The notes under the pieces: generated by a model
The model's database searches: none
The model's input: the letters and a program-made list of their open reading frames with translations, nothing else
Told to the model about the DNA's origin: nothing
In this document: one piece after another, positions 9,434 to 23,714 of the stretch
Numbering within the stretch: position 1 is the stretch's first letter
How the letters are laid out: the number at the start of each line of letters is the position of its first letter
Program-made: the position numbers and the translations under genes
Origin: Zygnema circumcarinatum
Taxonomy: Eukaryota; Streptophyta; Zygnematophyceae; Zygnematales; Zygnemataceae
Reading direction: 5' to 3'
Length of the DNA: 23,714 bases
NCBI GenBank assembly: GCA_037447605.1
Contig: CM074816.1
Coordinates: 159,132 to 182,845, forward strand

Positions 9434-12400
9434 ATGGAAGGCGCTCACAGGCAGCAGTGGCGGCCTGTGCTCCTTCTTGCAGCCTCCCTGCTTGAGAATG
9501 TCCTGCTAGAGAAAGTGGAATTTTATTTTGACTCTGTCAGATATCTCATGGATTCTTCTGAAATTCGAAGTGGTGCAGATCCTGAAGAAGAACGCGCAGA
9601 GCAGGTTCAGGTATTAAGGTTGTCTGAAATTCATGAAATAAGGGACGATGCCACCCTTCCGATCGCAGAAAAGCTGGATCAAGTTAAGGTGTCTCCTGCA
9701 CCATTGTCGGAGGGGAACTTGACAGATGAATGCGCTTCTTCTGAGGTCTTTGAAGAAGTGGACGTGCCACCGAGGCGAGCGACAAAACCAGAATCCTTTA
9801 AAAAAGTGTTACAGGTCGCAGTGCCTCTGACAGATAAGCCGCTGCAGTCTCCCCGGGCGAAGACTTCGCAAAAGCCGCCTTCACCAATACACTGGTTTCC
9901 GAGGACCAAGACTGAGTCGTATCTCGAGAAAAAAATTCGCCTTCTGCAGGTAGAAATCGCAGGGAGATAAACTCTTGGAATTTTCGTTGCCAGTTTATTT
10001 TAAATACATATGGAGCTATCAGCTGGATAGCTATCAGCTCTTTTGTTCGTTCAAAACATCGTCTTGCTTAGTATTGAGGTCAGGCTTGAAAATGCCGTGG
10101 ATAATGACAGCGTTCCTGAACATTCACTGTTGACAATGACAGGAGAAGGACGGAGTATCACACGGATCTCTCGATGAAACTTTGGTTCCTGCCAAGCTGA
10201 GCCGAATAGAAAGGGAAAAGCTTGCAGCAGCGACAGCGGCGCAGGAAGCCAAGGAAAGCCGACACATTGCATTAGTAGAGGCGACCTGGTGTCGTATTCT
10301 GGATGCAGCAGGGTATGCATTTTCTTCATTTTGTTGCCTAGGGAGCCTTCAAAGTGAAGAGAAGCAAGCGAAACGACTAACAAATGCTTGATTCTGAATG
10401 GTTTTTCCCTTGATGTGGAGTAAACAGATTTAACATCCAGTAGAACGTTTTCATGCACGCTCCGCTACATGCCTTGCCGACCGTTTTTGTCCCATGCATA
10501 TTGCTTTTTAATTTGTTGTTCATCTTTTCATTTTGAATGATCCTGAGGCGATTCTCGGTTATGGTACACTCTTGAATTCTGAGCGCTGCAACTGAATAGA
10601 ACTGAACCGTGAAGAGCAAGATTAGGGTATAAAAGAATGCTTTAAAAATAGAAGATATGGTGTTTTTCATCGCATGTATGGGAATTCCCCTTTCTTTGTC
10701 ACGTGATTGCGGCGTTCATGTCCTTATCGTTCTGTTTGCTGCAGAATTCCATCGAATGATGCAGTGCAGATAGCACAGGAGGCAGAGGACCGAGCAGCTG
10801 AAGCTCTTCGTGCAGCTACCGAAGTCGGTGCACTTTTGCTCGACCAGTCAAAAAGCAGAGGCAGCTTGAGAGACTCTATTTTCACATCCGCTCAGGATGT
10901 TAGAGAGATAGAGAGGAAAGTTGTGTCAGCTGTAAAGAGTGCACTTGACAAGGTGGCGAGGGATCATGTGAGGGATGAATATGACATTCAGGATTTTTTC
11001 ACGGATCAGACTTTAATGCGGCTCTCCAATACAGAGGTGCTTCCAACTGATGATACCGACGGCATGAAGTCAAGGGCAGCTGAATTTGAAGATAAACACA
11101 TTCAGTGTGCAGCGTATACCCCCATGACAGATAACCGAGAAACTGAAGCTGATGTGGCTTTGATCATGGACGCTACAAATTGCTCAGCTCAAAATGCGCA
11201 GGACAAATACATAGAAGGAGCGCCCACGAGGAAGCGAGAGGGAGCAGCAGAGAAAGAGGCAAATGCAGAAGTGATACTCCAAGCAGGTCTTCTGAACGAA
11301 GGTGGCTCCGGGCCCTCCGTTGTGATAGAACCAGCAAATTCTGAAGGTGAATCTTATACAAGCCCGTTCTATGATCCGAAACGTTTGAAAAGTCCTCTAC
11401 GAAGCCCTGTTGACAGCTCAACTTTCAGCCCTGATCTCAATTCCCTCAGAGCGCCACAATGCGTTGTCAAACCTAACGAGGTTGAGCAGAATGCGAAGCC
11501 CCATTTTATGGAAGAGTTTATGATTGATCGAGTGAAGGTGTTGGCACCGCAGCAGAAAGTTGCCCTGGCTGCTGTGGTGTCCACTCACAGCCTCGTCAAT
11601 AACTTGCTAGAGGAAATAAGGGATGTGAGGGAGACCGGGGTTCGGAGAATTAGTGGAGGCGGGCTTGGCGATATACTGAAAAAGCACGTCTCCAGACTGC
11701 AAGCTGAAAAAGCTGCTGCTGAGAACAATGCCATCACAGTGCAGAACGAGGCAGAAACGGCCATTGACGGAAGGAATGAAGGAGAGGAGGAGGAGGAGGA
11801 GGACGAGGCACTGAAGAATCATGCATCAGAGTTAGAAAGAGATCTGAACGTTGCCAAGGTGACGACGGAAGACTTGAATGCAGAAGTCAGTGGACGAATG
11901 AGTAAGGATGAATCACGAACCGACTCAGAAGGAACAGAAGGAGGGCTTGGGCAGACACTTCTGCAGCATGAAATCCAACTCCAAAGGGAGCCAGAGGCCA
12001 GCAAGGCAGTTACAGACTTTCGTGCCAGGAGTGAAAACCGGAGCCTTTTACGTTGGCAAGAAACAGAAGGAAGTCTGGGGGATGTTGTTTTCAAGAAGCC
12101 CTTGTCACGCTTGGAGCGCGAGAAGCTTGCAGCCTCAGAAGCAGCAAAGCAAAATGGAGGGGATTTGACGCCTCGATTGGCGAAGGGAGGGCGAGAGAGA
12201 GACAGAACACAGCAGACCACCAATGACTGTCCGGGTCTCGGAGACATTCTAGTGAAGCGTGTAGGAGGGCTGCAGGCAAAGGTGCAGGTACAGAAAAAAA
12301 CGCAAAGTGAAGGACCTCGAGTACCTGTAAAATCAGTGCCTTCTCCTTCTCCTGCTTTTGAAGGGGACTTGGGAACGGCTTTCGTGAAACGTAAGTCAAG

Positions 12401-12996
12401 GCTTGAATTGGATTTGGAGAAAGCAAAGACAGGAGCTCCAAGCCAGTATCTGAGCAGCCGCAATAAGGAGAGGTCCAACAGTTCGCAGAAGGGCGAAGGG
12501 CTGGAAGACCTGCTTGTGTCCCGTAAATCGAAGCTTCAGCAGGAGCAGGAGGCAGGACGTTTGACAAGAGGGCCAATGGAGACGAGGTCTATTGGAAGCC
12601 AAAAGCAGGGAGACGAAAAGAGCGAGAGTGCAAAAGGTTCAGGCGGTTTGGGTGATGTCCTAGTGAAGAGGGTGTCCCGATTGGAAAAAGAGAAAATGCA
12701 ACAGTCGGAGGTTGTCGTGCAGGCTCCCAGGAAGAACGAAAGCAGGAGGGTGGAAACGGATTCTTGGGCCGGTTTAGGATTGGGGGAGTCCATGAAGAGG
12801 CCCGTTTCTAAGCTTGAGAGTGAACAGGTCAGAATTACATTAACTGAGCTCAATCACTGTTTTTTTTAGTAAACGAATTACAGCTTGTCAGCAGTAGTTG
12901 ACTTAGCTCTTGCTGACTTTCTTTTTTGCTCTCCATGCCTCTTGATTGCAGGCTGCTTGGAAAGCGGAGGCTGCAGCAAAATCACGCAAAGGCTGA
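9434..12996 (+). CDS. Unrecognised repeat-motif protein, about 937 aa
   Basis: Exons 9434-9949, 10143-10312, 10745-12827 and 12952-12996 join in frame (phases 0, 2, 0) to give 937 residues. About ten degenerate copies of a motif close to G-x-LGD-x-LVKR-x-SRLE-x-EK occur. Examples are GSLDETLVPAKLSRIEREK (exon 2), GGLGDILKKHVSRLQAEK near 11657, GSLGDVVFKKPLSRLEREK near 12070, GGLGDVLVKRVSRLEKEK near 12644, and a final one near 12770 that runs through the last intron into WKAEAAAKSRKG-stop. Spacing in the C-terminal third is about 40-50 residues. Linkers are hydrophilic and look disordered; one Glu run is at 11785-11805. There is no signal peptide or membrane segment. The start is uncertain: ATG 9434 is the first, but TGTGCTCCTTCTTGCAG ending at about 9482 looks like an acceptor, so ATG 9548 (MDSSEIRSG) may be the real start. 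The intron 10313-10744 holds no other feature. No named family recognised. Confidence 0.85.
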
Positions 12997-13371
12997 TGGA
13001 GCATTCCGCCAAAGGACCCGCGGTTGGCTTCGGCTGCTGCTCAAGGATGACACTAATCTGGAAGTTTCTCGGAAGCCACCGAAGGTTTCCTGAAAACTGC
13101 TGAGCTCTCTGTGTAACATAACAGCAGGACCTCCATTTGACCTCACGTCCATTCGCTCTTTGGTCACTCCTCGGGCAAAGCCTGGAAGGATTAGCTTGTA
13201 CGGGTTCATTTCAACTGCAGAATAAGAAAACTCTTTCATACCTGAAACCCTACAAGCACTAAAAACATGGGAGCCAATGCCTCAGTCCTGCTCAGTCCAT
13301 CACCATAGCAGGGGCTTGAACTTTCCGTGGAAATAGGGTGCAGACCTGCGTTCCCAGAGTACGAGGTTTAA

Positions 13372-13391
13372 CGTTGCATCATTATGCAACG
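13372..13391. repeat. Short perfect hairpin in 3' UTR region
   Basis: CGTTGCAT (13372-13379) and ATGCAACG (13384-13391) are exact reverse complements around a CATT loop. It lies about 90 bp before a canonical AATAAA. The role is unknown and the match is short enough to be chance. Confidence 0.4.
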
Positions 13392-13474
13392 AAGATGTGC
13401 TTATGACGTGATGCCGTAGGCTCGGGCCAGGATACCTTGGTTTGTATGCTTTTGCTGCCCTTTTCAGCACCTTG

Positions 13475-13480
13475 AATAAA
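13475..13480 (+). terminator. Possible polyadenylation signal of the repeat-motif gene
   Basis: AATAAA on the + strand, 479 nt after the stop codon of the 9434-12996 gene. Downstream sequence up to about 13600 is T-rich in places. It is the only canonical signal I saw between the convergent stop codons on this strand. Confidence 0.4.
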
Positions 13481-13816
13481 ATTCCGAAGGAATGCCCCTT
13501 GACCACAGAGGAAACAACTAGGAGTGGACTAGTAAGAGAGGACGGTCAACCTGGCCACTTTATTATCTTGTACTGTGTCATGCATTCAATGTATTGTGGC
13601 TCGTGTATAAGAATCACGAACATACCAAAAATGCTTCCTCTAACTGCTAACATGCAGCCAGCTTCTACTTTACAATTGGGGGGCAGAAGGTATAGGTCGT
13701 TCCTAAACATCTTTCTCTGCCCATTTAAAAAGCAAGGTAGAGGAAGATTGTAATGAACTTCGGGAGATTCTACTTCAGAATTTCTCTGCCCCTTTCTTTT
13801 CTTTGGAGCAAGTTTC

Positions 13817-19243
<5,427 letters not shown>

Positions 19244-19495
19244 TTCTTGAAGGGGGGAGGGGGCGAGGAGAGGGAGTGGGAGAGGGGAGGGAGAGAGGGA
19301 GGGAGAGGGAATGAGTGGGACCTCGCATGTGGCGATGCACCGGCCTGGATTTCAGGCGACATTACACTTCCGTACTGCGACGCACGTGATTGGTGTATTG
19401 GGCCGTGCGACGTCGCATGATGTCGCACTATGGACTGCGCGCCCTTCTCTCCCTCACACTTTCACACACATCGGCGCCCCGCTTTCTCTGAATGT

Positions 19496-20040
19496 CTCCC
19501 TTCACATTTCTCTTGGGGAGAAAATGTGAGAGAGAGCCTGTTGTAAGAGTGAGAGAGAGATGCTGCTGCTGCGGGAGAGGGTTTGAGAGAGAGGGAGGGC
19601 GAGAGGAGAGTGGGAGAGGGAGAAAGGGAGAGGCACATCAAGGTATTTCTATATATCCTTTCTCTTTTATATGGCACCTTTCTCTCTCCCCCCGAAAGAG
19701 AGAGAGGAAGGCCTTCCGTGAGACGGCGGATAGAGCGGTTGCCGTGAGGGAGAAGGAGAGAGGGAGAGAGAGGCATCTCCCTCGTCCTTGCTCTTTCATT
19801 TGACATCCTTCTCTCTCTCTCTCACTCCCACTCTCATTCGCGAGAAAGCGTGGGAAAGGGGCTTTCTTGAGAGAGAAGAGAGAGAGAGGCAGCCTGCCGG
19901 GAGAGGGAGCGATAAGAATGGAGGGGGGTAAGTGAGAGCAAATAAGAAAGTGTGAGGGAAAGTGGCATCACTATCTCTCCTTTCCCTTTCATTTGGCAGC
20001 TCGCTCTCTCCTCTCCCTTCATCTCCCTCTCCCTTTTTTG
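19496..20040. repeat. Degenerate long tandem units with alternating purine and pyrimidine halves
   Basis: A pattern repeats about three times: GGCA-headed segments at 19632, 19772 and 19963, each followed after about 25-30 bp by TTTCTCTTTTATATGGCA-like tags (near 19660, 19787 and 19981), then CT-rich and GA-rich halves. Copies are quite diverged and unit length varies from about 140 to 190 bp. The GA and CT halves can pair into long imperfect hairpins. A shorter related fold-back lies at 19501-19540. Confidence 0.65.
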
Positions 20041-20142
20041 AAAAAACAATAGTGCAGTATATGGTTAACTGTCGATTCAAGTTCGAATTCAATTGATCAG
20101 GTCCATCTCCTCCTTTTCCCACACTCTCTCTCCCTCTCGTAA

Positions 20143-20237
20143 GCGGAATATCCTCGAATTGCGTATCGCAGTGTATCCTTAAATACAGTATTCTCATATT
20201 CTCATTCTCCCAGTCTCATAATTCGAGGATATTCCGC
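20143..20237. repeat. 18-bp perfect inverted repeat, 59-bp spacer
   Basis: GCGGAATATCCTCGAATT at 20143-20160 and its exact reverse complement at 20220-20237 flank a 59-bp AT-rich spacer. Allowing one mismatch the arms extend to 21 bp. The right arm runs directly into a 25-bp-period tandem array, and the spacer holds an inverted copy of that array's core (near 20168-20178). Confidence 0.9.
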
Positions 20238-20244
20238 ATAATGA

Positions 20245-20390
20245 GATTTGAAGATACAGCGCGAAACGACGGTCCAGGATGCACCGCCATGCAGGATTTG
20301 AGGATACACCGCGGGATGACATTTAACGATACACTGCTTAAATGAATTGAGGAATCACACGATACGCCATCGCAAGATACACAACTTTAC
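20245..20390. repeat. 25-bp-period GGATACACCGC minisatellite, six degenerate units
   Basis: The core, close to GGATACACCGC, recurs at 20252, 20278, 20302, 20327, 20351 and 20375, giving spacings of 26, 24, 25, 24 and 24 bp. Units are diverged; the 20351 copy is the weakest. One further copy lies in inverse orientation inside the neighbouring inverted repeat. No coding potential. Confidence 0.75.
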
Positions 20391-20454
20391 GAGGGAGGGA
20401 GAGGTAGAGGTTGGGAGCGAGGTGAGGGCAGGTGGTGAGGCGAAGGGGGCCGCG

Positions 20455-20458
<4 letters not shown>

Positions 20459-20530
<72 letters not shown>
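20459..20530. repeat. (GA)n microsatellite, about 70 bp
   Basis: About 35 perfect GA units. Arg/Glu and Ser/Leu open frames covering it are artefacts. Confidence 0.97.
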
Positions 20531-20533
<3 letters not shown>

Positions 20534-20949
20534 GAAGTGGGAGCACGGAGGAGAGGCATGGCAAAAGCAAACCCTAATTTTTGTTATTCAGGCATCCAAG
20601 CAGCCGACATTGCCAGCCAACCATTGTCATCCAACGGTCGCAACCATTGGCAATAGTTCGCAACCATTCCAACGGTTGATCCGATGGTGCGACCTGTGCA
20701 TTAGAGAAGCCGCGCAGTCCATATTGCGATATCATGCGACGTTTTGCCACGGCCCGCTCCGCCAATCGCGTACGTCGCAGGACGCACGCGAATCGTATTG
20801 TCGCGCGCGATCCTGACCGTCGGATCGCCGCGTGCGAGATCCCTCGCCGTCCGTTCCCTCCTTTTTTTCACGCCTTCGGGTTGTTTTTGAAACCACGCCT
20901 CACGGTTCATTCCATGCTCTGCCTTGCATGGTGTCCACTCCGTCTCCGC

Positions 20950-21125
20950 CATATACATATCCATACATACATGCATCCCTCATACATACTCATACGTGTC
21001 CATACATCCATACATACATACATCCCTCATACATAGACATATCCATACAAACATACATACCTCATACTCATGCATGTCCATGCATACATACTGTACCTCA
21101 TACATATGCATGTACATGTCATGGT
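20950..21125. repeat. CATA-based tandem array with CCTCATAC higher-order unit
   Basis: CATA and CATC tetramers dominate. A longer unit with the phrase CCTCATAC recurs four times (near 20975, 21023, 21059 and 21096), about 36-48 bp apart. The His/Ile/Tyr-rich open frames over it are repeat translations. Confidence 0.85.
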
Positions 21126-21223
21126 ACGGCGTTTTCCTCCCTAGAAAACATGCACACTTTGTGTCGGGACGAGGGAAGCGCCCCCCCATATCTTCAAGCC
21201 TCCGTACGGCACGCGGCTGCCGG

Positions 21224-21312
21224 CAACCAGTGGCTAACTAACCAGTGGCCAGTCAGCCAACCAGTGGCCAGCCAACCAACCAATGGCCAGCCAACCAACC
21301 AGTGGCCAGTGA
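21224..21312. repeat. 19-bp tandem repeat (AACCAGTGGCCAGCCAACC)
   Basis: Four units start at 21240, 21259, 21278 and 21297, exactly 19 bp apart, with a partial diverged unit at 21224. Differences between units are few, so the array is young compared with the other minisatellites here. It lies about 330 bp beyond the KAI2-like stop codon, on its 3' side. Confidence 0.92.
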
Positions 21313-21637
21313 CAGGGCGGTTTGCAGAGCAACAAACTCAGACTCTGGTTTGGCCAACACCGCACAACCCTCCAGGACTCCGACCAACGGGAAATATCTA
21401 ATAGCTTCAGCTTCAAAATAAACTTGATCGCCGAATCCAGTAAACACGGTCTACAACATGGCGGAAAAGGCTTAAAGAAAATGGAGATAATTCTACACGA
21501 ATATAAAGGAATCAATTAGTAATCTACAGGTAATCAATACAACAAAAACATGATAGTGCTCACTGCTCAGAGTGAGAGAGAGAGAGAGCACTACCACATG
21601 TCTACCTAAATCCATGCCAAGAGAGCCAGCCGCCTAT

Positions 21638-23675
21638 TCACACGTGTGTGCTCTGCCATAGGTCGGTCTCCGCCAGCTTTAGACCCCTTTTGGAGCATCT
21701 CCTCCGCACGTGCCGCAGAATGGCGGGCCCCACCACTTCCGGCGCGGTCAAATGGGGGATGTGGCCGCTGACCGGGAGGAGGTCCAGACACGCAACGGAG
21801 GACATGTGCTCGCACATGTGCTCCGCCACCTTCAACGGAACGGCCGCATCGAACACCGTCTGGACCAGGTGCACGGGAACTGTGACCTGCGCCATGGAAC
21901 AGGCCCTAGGTCACGCTTCAGCGGCTTAAAATTTGAACGGAAAATGGCATTGATCTCACGATGGCGATGATGCCATCAAATGTACATGGCCAACATCAGC
22001 ATGGGGAAGGAACCACGAGGAACTGGTCGCTAAGGACCTTAGCACCACCTGTTTAAAAAGTTAGTTAACGAAAAACAAAAGGAAAGGAGCAGGTTCCCGC
22101 GGATGGAACCCCCCCCCCTTTGAGGATGAACGGAGAACGGAACGGAGAACGGAACGGCGAGAGCATGGAAAGGGTCAGCACCTGTGGGAGAATGTGGCGC
22201 ATGTCGCTTCTAAAAATGGTCCTTGTGATGTGAAATGCGATGTCGGGCCGCATGAGGTACAGCGTACGGCAGTATTCCCTCACTTTCGCGGAAGAATTTT
22301 CCTCCCCCACCAGCATTTCTCCGAACCCTGTTGCCCACGCCTGCATGGAAAGCCTGATAGTTCTAAGTTAATGATCAGCTGCTTTCAACAGCTATACGCT
22401 CTATGAATAAGGAAAGCAGCAGCTTGTTGGTTAAGCAACCCATCAACCCATTTGTTTAATGATTGACAGAAAAAGGGGACTTTGTTTATTTGAACAAATC
22501 ACGAGTTATGAACCGGGAATAAGTTGTTATGAGAATATTTTTCACCCTGTAATTCGCCTGCATCCTCGCAAAGGCCTCATCCAAATCCTCCACGTTGAAC
22601 CCTCCGAGGTATCCGGGCTCGTTGATGTACCTGAACCCTCTCCCTCATGTTTTGCTGTGAGCAGTTGACCCCTTAGACCCACTCGCTGCTGCAACAGATA
22701 CCTAAACCTGAAAACAAAAAAGAAACAGTTCAACTGCCCTTCAAACATATCAAAACCCTAAACTTAAGATATATCAGATTCTACACAATTCAGCTTTACA
22801 GTTTCACATCAAACGCGGAAATCGAGCGCATCGTCAACCTGAAACTTCTTTCTTCTTCGAAGATTTCCAACTTCCCAGTTTCAGCTAAAACCACTCGAAT
22901 AATAGAATTGAAGGTTTAGGATTGTAAATTTTTAGAGTTTAATTGTGTTTAATTACTAAGTTTTAAAGACTTTACCTCGGGGATGCTCCCAGCGCTATGA
23001 TTTGCTGGAAGAGATTTGGAGCTTCTATGGAGGCCAAGAGGCCGATCATTCCCGACATGGAGTGGCCCACGTAACTGCACCGCTCTATGCCGAGCTCGAA
23101 AAGAATATCGAGCAAGTCGTCCGCGAATCCGTGCAGTGTGCTGTAACGCTCGTAGTCGAACTGCTCCGTGTTTGTGCTGCACATGGAACAGCTCCGCGCG
23201 GGGAGGGGGGAGCAAGGGAACTGTCAGCCCAAGAAGAAGGGAGGGGGGGGAGGAGGAGGAGGCTGGAATGAGAGCATTAAATGGGGTGCAAATGGGGCAT
23301 AAGTGGGGATAAACAGGTTGGCAATATGGTGTGCGTAGGGTGCAAATGGGGTGTCAAAGTGAATAGCAAATAAGGAAATGAGAGGGGTACGAATGGGGTG
23401 TAAACAGGGCATGAGTGGAGGGTAGACGGTGTGTGAAAGGGGGATAAAAGGGCAAAAACCAAAAAAAAAAAATAGAAATATGAAAATAAAAAAGAAGGCG
23501 AATGGTGTACAAATGGGGTGTACCTGCCCCCGCCCATGTGGTCGAAGAGCACGAGTCGGTACTTTTTGAGGTCGAAGAAGGGCAGCACAAACTGCCAAAT
23601 GCTCTGATTGGTGCCGAACCCGTGCGCGAGCACCACCGTCTCCGGGCCCTGCCCCAACACTCGCACATTGTGCCG
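21638..23675 (-). CDS. KAI2-like: KAI2/D14-family alpha/beta hydrolase (KAI2-type), 5' end outside window
   Basis: Exons (minus strand) 23524-23675, 22976-23176, 22546-22630, 22182-22340 and 21638-21886 join in frame (846 nt, 281 aa plus stop). The catalytic triad is complete: Ser in GHSMSG (window residue 90), Asp in VFDAAVPL (212) and His in SGHIPHL (241). Arabidopsis KAI2 has S95, D217, H246, so a constant offset of 5 fits without gaps. D14 (S97, D218, H247) has a Ser-Asp spacing one residue shorter. Other landmarks are HGFGTNQSIW (oxyanion region), GGFNVEDLDEAF and NYRAWATGF (lid helices), and RPDIAF. KAI2 proteins perceive a butenolide signal (karrikin-type, or strigolactone in D14) and recruit the F-box protein MAX2. 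About five N-terminal residues must lie in an exon beyond the window. The tail is longer than usual (SKRGLKLAETDLWQSTHV). Four introns here contrast with the single intron usual in angiosperm KAI2 and D14. Confidence 0.94.
22090..22165. repeat. Short CGGAGAACGGAA tandem in a KAI2-like intron
   Basis: About three copies of GAACGGAGAACGGAACGG-type sequence follow a ten-C run within the last intron (21887-22181). Minor simple repeat. Confidence 0.5.
23272..23523. repeat. Degenerate AATGGGGTGYAAA tandem filling a KAI2-like intron
   Basis: Units close to AATGGGGTGCAAATGGGG recur near 23278, 23345, 23393 and 23505-23520, with related AGTGGGG and ACAGGG variants between. They occupy most of the intron 23177-23523. 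The last units include the splice donor itself: the sense strand shows GTACACC twice, 16 bp apart. Confidence 0.75.
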
Positions 23676-23677
23676 CT

Positions 23678-23679
<2 letters not shown>

Positions 23680-23714
<35 letters not shown>
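23680..23714. repeat. Poly-A run at window end (poly-T on the gene strand)
   Basis: At least 35 A residues up to the window edge. On the minus strand this is a poly-T run leading straight into TTGCAG, the acceptor of the first visible KAI2-like exon, so it acts as that intron's polypyrimidine tract. Confidence 0.9.

Larger units (their letters stand above)
12997..13816. other. Convergent 3' region between two genes
   Basis: No exon is supported here. It holds the 3' UTR of the rightward repeat-motif gene and, on the other strand, that of the SET-domain gene. An AATAAA lies at 13475-13480 on the + strand. A small perfect hairpin (8-bp arms, 4-base loop) lies at 13372-13391. Confidence 0.6.
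19244..21637. other. 2.4-kb gene-free, minisatellite-rich spacer
   Basis: It lies between the SET gene start and the KAI2-like gene stop; both genes are on the minus strand. Its right-hand end must hold the KAI2-like 3' UTR and its left-hand end the SET gene promoter. A CACGTG with an adjacent ATTGG occurs at 19383-19392. The remainder is a patchwork of tandem repeats listed separately. A GC-rich block at about 20750-20850 and AAACCCTAA near 20570 (a telo-box-like motif) have no gene attached that I can see. No open frame here has splice partners or a recognisable composition. Confidence 0.6.

Noticed and set aside
10707-10744. ATG at 10707 as start of a 720-codon gene
   Set aside because: TTGCTGCAG before 10745 is a splice acceptor. 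The upstream exon 10143-10312 joins in phase and carries another copy of the same repeat motif.
20832-21401. 189-codon open frame rich in His, Tyr, Ile and Thr
   Set aside because: It crosses the CATA array and the 19-bp array; its composition is explained by the repeats.

Overview
The window is nuclear DNA from a streptophyte, meaning a land plant or a close algal relative. The evidence is spliced genes with GT-AG introns, a KAI2/D14-type receptor, a plastid Rubisco-LSMT-type SET protein, a small LEA protein and G-box/ABRE promoters. I cannot name the species. The five well-supported genes make consistent spliced reading frames when phases are tracked across introns; one junction in the fourth gene is unresolved. 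Between and inside the genes there is a very high load of microsatellite and minisatellite DNA, mostly (GA)n and (GGGA)n.

Layout, left to right. (1) 196-741 (+): the last three exons of an unrecognised gene, followed by about 600 bp of GGGA-type purine repeat. (2) 2462-3425 (+): a three-exon, 88-residue LEA protein behind a compact promoter with six ACGT-core elements, CCAAT boxes and a TATA box, and with a likely intron in its 3' UTR. (3) 4712-8789 (-): an unrecognised acidic, low-complexity protein of about 700 residues with one membrane segment near its C-terminus. (4) 9434-12996 (+): an unrecognised protein of about 937 residues with roughly ten degenerate copies of a G-x-LGD-x-LVKR-x-SRLE-x-EK motif. 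Genes 3 and 4 diverge from a 645-bp region that also carries G-boxes and CCAAT boxes and a 14-bp element nearly identical to one in the LEA promoter. (5) 13817-19243 (-): a fifteen-exon, 541-residue plastid SET-domain methyltransferase of the Rubisco LSMT family, convergent with gene 4. (6) 19244-21637: 2.4 kb without a gene, packed with minisatellites. (7) 21638-23675 and beyond the window edge (-): a KAI2-like alpha/beta hydrolase with its whole catalytic triad, missing only about five N-terminal residues.

The genes do not form a pathway. The strongest functional theme is stress/ABA-type regulation of the LEA gene and possibly of the divergent pair (inferred from promoter motifs only). The most novel items are the repeat-motif protein, the membrane protein, the shared promoter module, a perfect 48-bp palindrome in the divergent promoter, and a 25-bp-period minisatellite next to an 18-bp inverted repeat. 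I see no mobile element with coding capacity, no CRISPR array and no RNA gene.
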